DNA from: Corylus avellana
Taxonomy: Eukaryota > Streptophyta > Magnoliopsida > Fagales > Betulaceae
Assembly: GCF_901000735.1 (NCBI RefSeq)
Contig: NC_081545.1
Span: 35,643,634 to 35,707,633, forward strand
DNA: 64,000 nucleotides
Direction of reading: 5' to 3'
The notes under the pieces are model-generated. The model was not told the DNA's origin. It was given only the letters and a program-made list of their open reading frames with translations, and did not search any database. Each line of letters opens with the position of its first letter. Position 1 is the first letter of the stretch. Of this stretch, positions 36,523 through 47,972 are shown piece after piece. The position numbers and the translations under genes were made by a program.

Positions 36523-38490
36523 ATGAGGGGGCCGAGACTATTACAGCCTCTATGGATTCATACAGTGGCTTTCATGATGATCCTTCTCCTTATATTCTTG
36601 TTTTTATTCCAAGCTTCTAAACCAAATGGAATGGCACGAAAAGCATGGCTTCTCCATGTTCAACCTGTAAGCATATTTTAGAACCTTTTTCTGGGTGTTG
36701 AATGCTAGATCTTTTTGTGCTTTAATTATTATTATTATTTCTTACTTTAACATCTATATTTATTGTAAATCTATGATTGTGAGTGTGTTTGTGCATTTGG
36801 ATTTGTAGGTATATATTATCATGTATATTTTGTGCCAAATAGAAAGAATTAGTTGGCACTACAAAAAAACAATGAGTTAGAGACGTTTTGAAATGGGGTC
36901 GTTTTGTTAAAACGACCACCAAGAGTTATTTCAATAGTAAAACGACCCCTCTTAGAAGGAGGGGTTATTTAAACAGTAAAGCGCTGTTCAAACGACCTCT
37001 CCTTCTGAGAGGGGTTGTTGCAACAGTGAATGACCCTACTCAGTGCAAAGAATATTACATCAAATCTGTCTTCACTCTAGATAGTATTTCTGTCTCATGC
37101 CCTAAATTCTTCTTACTAGAGGGTGTTCGAGGTGGATTGGAATTGGCTACAATCTCTTGTCCTAATTGTAGCCTGTCCAACTGCAACTGTAAGAGGTTTC
37201 TGATGAGCTTTTCACTTTGAACACTTGCTCGGACAGTTTAACACATTCTTAAGCACTCGGACTCCATCAGGGGTCTCTCTCTGTCAAACTTTTTCATTTT
37301 TTTAATTTGGCTTTGGAAGTAATGAATATTTAGAAGAAACCAAAGCAGTACCTCATAATAATTAATCTAAGAAATTGACCGACTAAAAATAAGAAGTTTT
37401 TAATTTAGACCGTCCATATTTAATAACATCATTCAGGGCATTAGAAGCTGCTAATCATGTTTATGAATATTGTGTGCTTTGTAACTAGAACGCAGAAGCC
37501 ACAGAGTTGGTGCGAGTGTTGAGGAGAACATCCATGGCAGACAAAACAGTCATAGTGACCATTCTTGATGAAACATGGGCAAGTCCAGGCTCTGTTCTTG
37601 ATCTCTTCCTAGAGAGCTTCCGAGTTGGCCAAGGGACTCAACGGTTCTTGAATCACCTTGTGGTTGTTGCTTTGGATAATCAAGCATTTCAATACTGCAA
37701 TGCCATACATCCCCATTGCTTCCAACTCCCTCTATTTGAATCCAAAATTGCTGCAGTAGAGGGACTCTTCACAACCCCAGATCACCTCATGCTTAATAGA
37801 AGGAGAAATGATATTCTGCTGCAAGTGATTGAATTAGGTTACAATTTAGTATTCACGGTGAGTCTTTTTGTTTCTTGTAATCAAATGGTTAATTATGATC
37901 ACTTAGAATCTGTTTGGATTTGTGGTTTCAAGACGTGCGATTTCAAAACACAGTTTTGAAAAATGCAGATTGATTTTTATACATTTTCAAATCTTGGGCT
38001 GCAGGAAGCAGATTCGATGTGGTTTAGGAGTCCATTTTCAGACTTCCACCCTATATATCAAATCACAGTTCCATGTGATTTCACTCCTCAAAGTGGAAGA
38101 AACAAGCCAGATAAGGGGATCTTTCACATGAAATCTGATGATATAGCAGTTGACTTCTTAAAGTACTGGCAATTCGAGAGGGTTCTATATCCAAACACTC
38201 TGGACCTATCCCTCTGTGAGATGACTACGCGCCTCGACATCGTTGACATGGTTGGAGTGAGGATTAAATATCCGGACCCGGGTAATTTTGGTGGGTTTTG
38301 TGAGGATAGTAAGGATATGAGTGAAGTTTATACCATGCATGCAGCCTGCTGTGACAATGTAAAGCATAAGGTGCATGACATGAGGCTTCTTCTTGATGAC
38401 TGGATAAACTTCACGGCAAAACTGTCGGCGAATGCTAGTCTGGGGCCGTCCTCTTTTTCATGGAGAGCTCCAAAGAAATGCATGAGATGA
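36523..38490 (+). CDS. DUF271-type nucleotide-diphospho-sugar transferase, Golgi type II
   Basis: Three exons (36523-36666, 37489-37857, 38005-38490) encode 332 residues. Residues about 12-31 form one membrane segment after a short basic N-terminus, the layout of a type II Golgi protein. The luminal part matches the plant At4g15970/At1g28695-like family (Nucleotid_trans): TVIVTILDETWA, HLVVVALDNQAF, the block KGIFHMKSDD, and Cys-rich VYTMHAACCDN. The usual metal-binding DxD in a FTDxDxxWxRxPF context reads FTEADSMWFRSPF here, so the first Asp is Glu. The substrate is unknown. The stop of a three-codon upstream frame (ATGAAGAGATGA, 36515-36526) overlaps the start codon. Intron 1 holds a CACTA fragment. 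Confidence 0.82.
36857..37210. mobile_element. CACTA-type transposon end in glycosyltransferase intron 1
   Basis: CACTACAAAAAAAC at 36857 matches the En/Spm CACTA terminal consensus. It is followed by subterminal inverted motifs typical of the group (GGGTCGTTTT, AAACGACC, AACGACCCC, AACGACCTCTCC). The opposite terminus GTTTTTTTGTAGTG is not found downstream, so this is one end only, or a decayed element. A small stem, GGCTACAAT…ATTGTAGCC (about 37146-37174), lies inside. The right boundary is a guess. Confidence 0.5.
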
Positions 38491-39521
38491 ACAAATTGCC
38501 TTGCCGAGAATCGCAGAGAAATTGTTCTGCATGTCTAAAGAATCTGTAGTAGAATTTGACCATGCTAATTGGAAATGGTCGATTGTAACATTCACAAATA
38601 TGAATCACAGAAGTTGAAGAACATCCAAGCCATCTTTTCTGCTGCAAATTTTCTTCCTTTAAACAAGCTCGAGGAAACCATTTTTCTAATGCCCCTCTTT
38701 GAGCCACACAGATAAAGAGTCAAAATTTCTCCAGTGAGGATCCTTGAGCAGCCCAGATGACAATTACAACTATTTTTTACAAAGTAATTGGCAAAAGGCT
38801 CCACACAATAAGCTATTAAACAATTTTAATCGACTTTCTCAAAATTTATGCAAAATGGGCTTGATAAGTTAAGCAGCAAATGTTCTTGCTTATTTTCCAT
38901 TATACCATACCGTTTTGGATTGTGTCCTATGCTAAATACACGTAGGACACAGGCTAAGGGTGCAAAGTGTCCCTAATTGCTGATGTGGCAGCCCCATCTT
39001 GCGTAGCATACTAGCATGACTAATACCAATCGCAGTTAACAAATGCAGAGGATCAAACTATATGGAAGAACATTCTACCAGTATCTGTAGGTCCATCGGA
39101 AGCAACAAATTGCCTCCCACGCAATTGACCCAGAATAGACTCCCTGCAAAGCGCAGCCTTTTGTTCGAATAGATTTCTCTCATTGCTTGATGGACCTTAA
39201 AATTTAGTCAAATGGCAGAGCCTCACCCATCTGGGGCAGATATCACCTTCTATTTTTCAGTTTAGCAAGGAAAAATAAATCATCATCGTCCCAAGCAAGT
39301 CTCCCTCCTTATTTCGACATTGATTTCCAACACATGACATAAAGTGCATTCAAATGGACGCTGGAATGAAAAACATTTACCTTATATATAGATAAAAATG
39401 CAAAAAGGACACTGCACCGAGTCGATTGAAGAACAGGATTTAACTTAATGCCATTTACATGGACTAAAAGCCTCTTGCACTCAAAGGTGGGTTCTAGAAA
39501 TTAAAGGCCAGTTGAACGCAG
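38491..39521. other. Converging 3' ends, glycosyltransferase and bS21c
   Basis: No gene is supported in this kilobase. It must hold the 3' UTRs of both flanking genes; small reading frames on the minus strand have no family resemblance. Confidence 0.5.
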
Positions 39522-41169
39522 TTAATAGGGGATGGATCCTTCAGGTAGATCCCAGTTATCTTCTTCATCATCTGCCTTCTTGCTTACTGATTCTTCCGGC
39601 TTGGTTGGTGGAGGACCTCTAAATTGGGGGCGCCTGCTAATAGAATGAGACAGATGAACGATAAATAATCACTGTCAAAGGAGAGATCTAACAGAAGAAA
39701 CTCTTCATGGCTGCTCCTAGTTGTTTAATCACAGATTAATAGCTTTATTGTATCAGATATAAAGAACCCACAAGAATATGCAGTACAATCAAAAAAGGAT
39801 TACACAGTACCTAAGAGAGCAAACGATTTAAAAGCTATAAATGTCAACACCCTACAATCAGAGCAAAATACACAAAACCCATCTGTACTTTGATACGAGA
39901 GACGCAAATTTGAGACAGTGTGCAAAGTCATAATGACATATTCCAAAGAAACCAAATGTGTGTGTGTGTGTGTGTGTGTGAGTTTTTTTTTCCCTACAAA
40001 AAGAAAAAAGATATATAGAGAACATAGATAAAAGTATTAACAACAGGCAATACTTGTCTCAATGAAAATTGAACTGCCTCATTATGTTAGAATTATATAT
40101 GCAAACTTATCACCCTAAATAGGGCCACAGAGAAATGTTTCACACCATCACACATTACTGAAATTCTGACCTGGTTGCTTATCCAAAAGAAAAAAAAAGC
40201 AAAAATCTGAACTGGTAGCATTTCAGAAGACCCCAAAACATACCGACATACTGTCATGTGTAGTGATTGCTGCAAAACTTCTCCATGTCCACTTACTAAG
40301 AGAAGAATTTTCACTTTGTACTCTATGTGAGACGCAATGGATCCCTAAAGGGTAGCTGGGTTTTTAGGGGAACAGAAGTGGGAGAAAGAGTAGCCTTGAT
40401 TGCTGAAAAAAATCAGACATTTAAAGCGACTGCCAAAGATTCAGAAAAACTAACTACAAATACCAATAAAATCGAAGCCAAACAGAAATTAACTAGCAAG
40501 GACCAATAAATTATGGTGTACGATTAAAAAAATAACAAAACGATGACCTTGAAGGAGCAAAGTTAATGCTTAACTAAGGCTATAGCAGCTAATTGATCAA
40601 TTCAGACAAACCTATCACGTTGAAATTACTAAAGCATCAAAATTTAATGTTTCTTTCCCTTCTTTCGATTTCCTCAACTCTCCCACAATCCAAACAGCCC
40701 AAAGAAAATAATACAACAAAATAGTAAAACAAAAATCAGATAACTAAAGGCCGAACCTTCTTTTGTTGCGCTTAGCGGCATCACGAGTCCTGCGCTTCTT
40801 CTCGTCCTGCTTGTTCTCAAAATACCTCCTGCGCTTACACTCCTGAATAACACCGGCCCTCATGACCTCTCTGCGGAAGCGGTTCAGCAGCCTCTCCTCG
40901 GACTCGTTATCTTCCACTACCACCTGAACATTGTACGCTGAATTGAAGTAGAGCGTGTTGGCATATGCCAGAGAGGGACATATCACAGAGGCCAAAGAAG
41001 AAGAAGAAGAGTGTGGATCCTCTTGTGCCACCAGCGGGACCAGCCCTTCTCTGGGTTTCTGGGTCTGAAGCAGATTGAGCTGGGGTGGTGGGGTTTTGGG
41101 TGGTGGCGGTGGTTTCGAGGGGAAGATGAAGGAGAGGAAGGTGCTGAGAGAGGAGGATGAGGCAGCCAT
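39522..41169 (-). CDS. GHS1: Plastid 30S ribosomal protein bS21c (GHS1)
   Basis: Two exons on the minus strand: 40757-41169 and 39522-39633 (or to 39636). Residues 1 to about 70 form a Ser/Pro-rich plastid transit peptide. The bS21 domain follows: YNVQVVVEDNESEERLLNRF, then FRREVMRAGVIQECKRRRYF and KKRRTRDAAKRNKRR. The second exon gives the plant-specific acidic tail EEDNWDLPEGSIPY. The protein is 174 or 175 residues because the acceptor is a tandem TAGCAG; both choices stay in frame. It belongs to the chloroplast small ribosomal subunit. In Arabidopsis loss of GHS1 (At3g27160) causes glucose hypersensitivity and weak plastid translation. A site II-like TGGGCC lies near 41206 upstream of the start, common in ribosomal protein promoters. 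The second exon has no start codon, so it is easily missed. Confidence 0.9.
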
Positions 41170-41860
41170 GGATGGACGACTTTGGTGACCTCTGAGACTG
41201 TGGGCCTTTTGATTTTGGTCTTATCGGATAGACTGGTGGTATAGTGGTTTCGGATGTGAGTCTAAGTGCGTGTGAGGTTGACCCGGTGGGTCTCGGGTCA
41301 GGGCTCAAGGGCTTGGAAAGGGATCCTGGAGCCATTTAGGCTAAATGATGGGACATAATTGACAAAAATATTTAATCTTTTAGCTTAAATGGCTAAAGAC
41401 AACTATGAAGAGAATTCCTTAGTCTAAATTGGCTCATCTCCATTTCATTTGAAACGAAGATAATTCCTTTCCCAAGGGGCTTTGGGTTGGAGAGTTTTTG
41501 TGGGATTAGGCTATTAGCTTAGGTTTATCACCCACTATCTGTTCTTTTGGGCTGATGGTCTACAATTCTTCTGGGCTTGATGGTCTACAACTTATCCCCC
41601 TCTTCCCTCTCCCAAAAGGAAAGAAATTTTTTTCAAACTAATCAGAAGAAATTTCTTTTTACCTATTTTTTTAATATTTTTAAGAGTGATTTATTGTCAT
41701 TCTACTAACCTAAGAACCTAAACATTAATTTTTGAGAAACCAAAAAATGTTAACTTACTAAAATAGGTCGAAGGAAATTTGTGTCCCCAACAAAAAGGGC
41801 AAGTGGAATTGTAGGATTCTATACTCGAGTAATATTAAAAACCACACTTTTATCACATAA

Positions 41861-42074
41861 TTATCCTATCTTGTTGATGTGGTAGTGCTAATTGGCTCGT
41901 GATTTTTTTTTTTTTTTTTTTAACAAGGTTGATTGGCACTACAATGCCAGTAAGTAGGATGAAAGAGTTATCCTATCTTGTTGATGTGGTAGTGCTAATT
42001 TGCTCATGATTTTTTATTTTTTTTCAACAAGGTTTATTGGCACTACAACGCCAGTAAGTAAGATAAAAGGGTAA
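41861..42074. repeat. 107-bp tandem duplication
   Basis: TTATCCTATCTTGTTGATGT begins at 41861 and again at 41968. Both copies share GGTAGTGCTAATT, a T-rich centre, and TTGGCACTACAA(C/T)GCCAGTAAGTA. The copies differ mainly in the length of the T run. Confidence 0.85.
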
Positions 42075-43000
42075 TTTCTGGCATTACGCTTGCCTAGCAT
42101 AGTTAATTCTAAATACTCCAACTCTCATTTTATTGGGTTGATGTGATAATTTGCAGCTTCAAACAAATCCAGCCCACAAAACAAAAACAACTAATTTCCA
42201 AGAGATTATTGGAAGACTAGTCACAAATACTCAATCAAGAGCCATCATTTACCTTTTGATTTTCAGACTTCACATGTTTGTAAATCTTGTTAAATTACTA
42301 CTTGCTTTAAAAATTTAAATAGATAAATAATAATAAAGTTAATATTTAATTAATAAAAAAATGAGAGATAAATTACAAAAAAAAAAAAAAAAAAGGTTTA
42401 AACTCGAAATCTTTACTTTAATATTATATTAAATCACTAATTATTTTAAAAAATTATTCTAATATAAAAAAAATTATTTTAATAATTTAATTAATATTCT
42501 AACATATGTCACTTCCTGCAGGTGTGAAAATGTCTTGAGTGTCATTTCCAACATGCCCAACATTTTTCTGTAATGTCCTGATTTAGTACCCATTTTGTCC
42601 TCATCATAGAACCAATGTTATTATGCGACCAAACGACAAAAAAAAAAATAGTAATTCATCCCTTGGAACTGTGGAAGAAGCCAAGAATGGGTAAATACTA
42701 TATATGGCTGACATTTGACAACCCCATGATCAATCTTAAATTCTGTCGTGATCTGCTGCTTTTACTCTTTTTTTCTGATACATATTTTTTGTACCAATCA
42801 GATTTTGAACCTCTCTTTAGCTCAACCAAGAGGCAACAAATTAACAGCAATTGTTGCAGCCAATTCCATTGGATGTTAATTAGTCAAGCCATGTATGCAT
42901 CAAAAAATAGAGGTTATTTTTTTTATTTTTGTCTTTTGTTTCCTCTTTTAGAAATAAAAAAATATTAACAAATAATTTAAATATAAAACGCTTTTAAAAA

Positions 43001-43181
43001 GGGAAATGCTAGGTACTCTTCTAGTGTTCTCTTGATGTCCTCCCAACTGTGATGTGGCTTTTAAAAACACCGTTGAATTTGAGATTATCATTATTGACTT
43101 TTAATCTATTGGTAATTTTAAAAGACACATCACAGTTGAGAAGACACCGAGAGAACACTAGAAGAGCACCTAACATTTCTC
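43001..43181. mobile_element. Mutator-like MITE, family copy 1
   Basis: It starts GGGAAATGCTAGGTACTCTT and ends as the inverse of GAGAAATGTTAGGTGCTCTT, with about 60 bp of terminal inverted repeat. The 9-bp duplication TTTTAAAAA flanks it (42992-43000, 43182-43190). The core TTGAGATTATCATTATTGA is shared with the copies at 43228 and 62863. Confidence 0.8.
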
Positions 43182-43227
43182 TTTTAAAAATGCAAAAACA
43201 ATTTTTACATTTATTTCATATTAATAT

Positions 43228-43408
43228 GAGAAATGCTATGTGTTCTTTTATTGTTTTCTTGGTATTCTCTCAACTATGATATACCTTTTAAAATCACCGT
43301 TAAATTTGAGATTATCATTATTGATTTTTAATCTATTGGTGATTTTAAAAGCCACATCACAGTTAGGAGAATACCAAAAAAACACTAGAAGAATACTTAG
43401 CATTTTCC
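43228..43408. mobile_element. Mutator-like MITE, family copy 2
   Basis: It starts GAGAAATGCTATGTGTTCTT and ends as the inverse of GGAAAATGCTAAGTATTCTT. The exact 9-bp target duplication TATTAATAT lies at 43219-43227 and 43409-43417. It is only about 40 bp from copy 1 and has the same orientation-neutral core. Confidence 0.8.
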
Positions 43409-45484
43409 TATTAATATTTAGCAGCCTTCAATAGGTGTTCAATTTAAACGGCTCTAATTATTCAACAATTATCATTCATTCTCTACTGGACAACAGGCTC
43501 CAGATTAATGATTCCATTGATAATGATTATCTTAATCTTTTTGGTAGATTAGAAAAGTTGATATGTTTGAAAGGGAAATTTTCGAGCATGACGTAAAAGC
43601 TATGCCACTACAATTTTCTGCATTTGTCACCGCCACTTCAATGCTATTGGTGGCACATTAATGATTATTGTAACCCATTAATATTGCGCCTATTTTTACA
43701 AAATTCATTGTATGAACCGTTATCTCCAAGCTGTTTATGATCATATGTGTATTTTATTTGTAAAATTGAATAGTAAGAAATTAACATTTGTCTTAAGACC
43801 ACATGCTCTGCTAATCGGAACAGGATCTTCTCCATTTCATTTGAATTGGATAAGTTATAGTGATTGGGTATTTTTGTCTTTTCACTTTTTGAGTAGACAA
43901 AAATATTTGTCTACTATAACTAACTGAATATTATCCAGTTCAAATGAAATTGAGAGGATCTTAATTCCTGCTAATCCGGCGAATATGCAGTCATTATAGA
44001 CCAATAGGTTCTCAGCCTATGTGTTTTTATAAGTTTAACGCATTGGTTTTTGTGGATTTTTTTTTTTTTTTTTTTTTTTACTTGGCACTTGTTTATGTGG
44101 CATTGCATTAGGGTGTTGACATGTCAAATGAGACACATAGGGCAGATTACAAACGGTTAGTTTTAACGGTAAAGTAATAGATTAACCTATTTTAAATTTA
44201 GGCAAACTTAAGGACCGTATTGTTGAAATTAAAAACTTAAGGACTAAGTTCAAATCAAATAAAAACCTAAGGATTAAATATGATTTTTTTTTTCTTTAAA
44301 TCATGTGAGAATCGCATACTGTTTTAATTCTATTAAAATTGTATGCGAGGATCAAATACAATGTCAGTTATAAATTTCAACTCTGAGAAAAAAAATATAC
44401 TTTGTCTAATCAACTATATGGGTAAAAAGGTTATATATATATATATATATATATATAACGAAAAAGTCTTTGAAAAAGCTTTATTAATGTTTTGAAGTGC
44501 CTTTGCTACATGGGATAGGCAAGTATTCTCTATTGAGCTAGAAGAAGTCTCATAATACTTCATTCATATGATAAATGGGTATAAGCAAGTGCTCCTACTG
44601 TGATTATAGTCCATTGCTCTTTAGTTTAGAAAGCATGATTATATATACATGCCAATATAGAACATCGTTGTTGAGTTTAGACTTTATAGAAAATTAGTAT
44701 AATTTGATTATACACAATAGAATCCATATTTAAGTCCAAATTCAATGAACTATAAAAATACAATTGAGAAATTCTAACCCCAATAAAAATTTGAAATTTT
44801 GGATTTGATTGAAATCCGAATTATTATAATACATAAATGGATATATTAATGTACCCTTTCATTATAATAAACATATTGTACCCAATAAAAGTAAAACTTG
44901 CATAGATTAAATTATAACCGTTGCCACTCATTATACTCTAACATGTCATATGTCGGCATGTAATTAACTATAAATTAAACTCTTAAGCTGGACATGGTAA
45001 TGATTAATAAAGTGCACATACACGGTAGCTTGGTGCAAACTACAAAATGTAATTACTGACCCAAAATATTATTATAATCGATTTTTATTTTATTATAATC
45101 GATATTTGAATTTGAGAGATAACATCTCGTGGCCATGTTGATGGCTTCATGTTCTAAACACAGGCCTATGGGACCATCGGACATCAATTTTCTTCCAATC
45201 GGATAAAAAGAGGTTTTTTTTTAAAAAAAAAAAAAAAAAATTAGTTCAGTTTATAAAATTGTTGTGTCTTTTAGAAGGTGAGAAGTATGTTATTTTTTTA
45301 GCATGTGAAAATTGCATAATTTTTTTAATAAAAATATCATGTACTTCTCACATGCTAAATGATACATGACAATTTTATAGACTAAGTTGAAATAAATTTA
45401 TATATGTGACCATGGTATACAAACTTTGCATTTATAGATCATTTAAGAAGAATGTTGTAATGCTTGCACTTCAAAAGCATATCC

Positions 45485-46350
45485 TAGCACAGAGCGCCGC
45501 ACAGGAGGAGGGGGAGAAACTCAGATCTCCCCCTCCTCCCTCATCCTTTGCTGCCTCCCCTCTCCCTCTTCACCTTATGAGTTAAACTATTTACCTGATG
45601 CTCCCTAGCTCCTTATGCGGTGTTTTTTTCCCCTTCCTTTCCGCCTCTTTCCCCTCCTTTGTCCTGTTTTTTGTTTTAGCCCTTCTCCTACGGCCCCTGA
45701 GCTCAGATTCGATTGAGAGTCATTTTTCGATTATGGCTTGGCTGGCTTTTGTCTCTTTTTTCCTTGTATTTCTTTTCCAGTTTTTCCCTTTTTGTCTCTT
45801 TTTTCCTTGTATTTCTTTTCCAGTTTTTCCCTATTTGTTTCCTGCCCCCTTTTTTTTCTTCCTATTTTCTTGTGGTTTTTTGTTCCTGTTTTTGTTGCTT
45901 GTAATAAGGCCCTGTCCTCTCTCTTAATCTGCCCACTTGATGATCTCCGGGGTATTCGCTTTTGGTCCAAACCCTTGGGTTGTGGATATGAACGGTATCC
46001 TGGCTATCGAGTCGAAGAGGATGAATTTCGGCATGGGGGTTTTCTACTCTTAGGGCCAAGGAATAAGAGCTACTTATATATTGGATTGAGTCGGTCTGGA
46101 GCAGATCTGTTGTTAAAACTGAAGACTAGTAATGGGTTAGCGGATGTTGATGTCATTGATAGGTCTTGATTGTTAGATTTATAATGTATGTATCTTTGAT
46201 GTCTGTAACCCTGTAGTTTCGGCTATGATTTGCTTCAGAGCTTTTTGCTCTATTTATAAAAGCTTTTGGCTTTGTTTGTAAGAGCTTTTGGTTGCGATTT
46301 TTTCATCAATGAATTATGGAATGTCTTCCCCTTCAAAAAAAAAAAAAAAA
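45485..46350 (+). mobile_element. Poly(A)-tailed retroposon with 12-bp target duplication
   Basis: An 866-bp unit ends in a run of A (about 46335-46350). The 12-bp direct repeat AAAAGCATATCC lies at 45473-45484 and 46347-46358 (overlapping the tail). Tail plus duplication show insertion by LINE-type target-primed reverse transcription. The inside is C/T-rich at the 5' end. It holds a 43-bp tandem duplication (45752-45794, 45795-45837) and, near 45930-46169, an open stretch reading WSKPLGCGYERYPGYRV. I do not recognise this; it may be a LINE 3' end or a retroposed transcript. Confidence 0.75.
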
Positions 46351-47972
46351 GCATATCCAAATAATATTTTTGAGGTTTAGTGCATAAGGATATAATTTTC
46401 TTTTAAATCGGATTGAAGAAATTTTCTTTAACCCAGTTTATTACTTTATTAAGCTGACGTGTGTCTAAAATATATGTGATCCTCACATGGCGTGAGCATC
46501 AAATGTTAGACGAAATTCTTTTAACTTAGTTTGAAGAAAAACTTTTTTTCTACAAGTTAATGAAGCTTGAACCAATAATTTTTTTTTAAAAAAAAATGGG
46601 GGACCCCAAAACCATGTTCTCAATATTTAACCAGGCCAAGAAGAGACCATAGAATAGAGGCCACAGTATAGGGACATTTGCATTTAAATATAGATGCTTT
46701 AAGAAAAATAACATATCGAAGTATATATGTTTTTAGGTCCACTGCATAAAGATGTGTAGTTTTTTGAAATCAAAAACCTTCCAAAAGAAAATTTAACCTT
46801 TAACCCTTAATTTACAAGAAAAGGAAAAAAATGGGGGACCCCAAAACCAAAAGCATGTTCTCAATAGCCTTTGGAAGCAATCCAGGAAAAATTTAGCATC
46901 CCAACTAAGTGAGTATTAGGTAAAGGAGTCCCTTCTTTAAGTAGTAGAAAATGTTAACCAATCAAAGACAGATATAGTGCATAAAGATAAAATTATATAA
47001 ATTAGGGTTAGGGTTTCCAAGCATTCTCTCTTTCCTAATCGAAGGGAGCTGAAAGCTTCCCTAGGCTGATGATGTCTTGTAGCCAATCCCATGCCTGGCT
47101 TTATATGGAGATTCTTCATTTGGCCGGGAACTTTCTTCACAGATTCGGGGTTTTATTAAACGACACGCGTCTAACACAAGTGCTAAACCTACTCGATATT
47201 CATGACACTGAAATTTGGGTTCATCCTATGTGTCAAAAGAAAACAAACAAGGATTAAAGGCAAATCCACCACAGTTATCAGTGGAAAGACAACACAACCT
47301 TTGACTCATAGTGCATATATAGGGGAAACAAATATATAGCTTTAAAAATGAAACCCCTTATCCAATAGAGTTCCATTTTCTAGGTTAGGGGCGTGGCATC
47401 TTCTCTGTCATTGGTGATTAAACTAAAGGGACCAAAATTAATGTTGATTAGTTTAAGCTAAGTGAAAATAATAAATTTAATCATTTGATTAATATTTTAA
47501 CTCTCTTCTTCATATGTGGGATCAAATAGAGGTGAATTATAGAGACAAGATTTCCTTTACCATGTGAGTTTTAACACATAAAATAATTAATACTTTTAAG
47601 ACAAATAGTGATTTAAGAGTAAGCATGAATAGGACAGAAGTAATGGCCCTATATCTAAACCTATTATTACACAGCAATGCTTTTATTCGGTTTGCACTTT
47701 GGCCATCTTCTTTGCTCATTGATCAAGACCAACTGTCACTTTTGTGCCACTCTTTTTTTAAAAGAGCATCCAATTGTTTTGTTTTTGTTTTTTTTTTTCC
47801 TTTAATAAAAAGAGAGGTTGAAAGGAATGACCCTAATACAAAAACATCATCATTTTTAGGGAAAAGATTGATTACCCACATGCTTGTAATTGGTAACTTA
47901 TGTTAGTAATTAAGTGACTGGTGATAAGACAACTTTTGCGTCCACTATTGCCATTAGGAGTGGCCAAGTATT

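Larger units (their letters stand above)
41170..45472. other. Gene-poor, MITE-rich intergenic DNA (first part)
   Basis: Apart from the bS21c promoter at the left edge, no gene is supported. It contains a 107-bp tandem duplication (41861-42074), two related Mutator-like MITEs (43001-43181 and 43228-43408), long A/T runs and a TA tract (about 44430-44457). Confidence 0.55.

Noticed and set aside
36888..37220. 110-codon frame in glycosyltransferase intron 1
   Set aside because: It is read through the CACTA subterminal repeats; the protein sequence only reflects the AACGACC motifs.
38435..38804. Two minus-strand frames after the glycosyltransferase
   Set aside because: They overlap the coding end and 3' UTR of the real gene, lack splice partners, and show no recognisable domain.
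45598..45930. Phe/Leu-rich frame that looks like a membrane protein
   Set aside because: It is a translated C/T-rich tract within the poly(A) retroposon, with a 43-bp tandem duplication; no family features.
47035..47070. AGGGAGCTGAAAGCTTCCCT hairpin, reminiscent of miR159/miR319 sequence
   Set aside because: The stem is only about 8 bp with no extended precursor arm, and neither mature miRNA is present.
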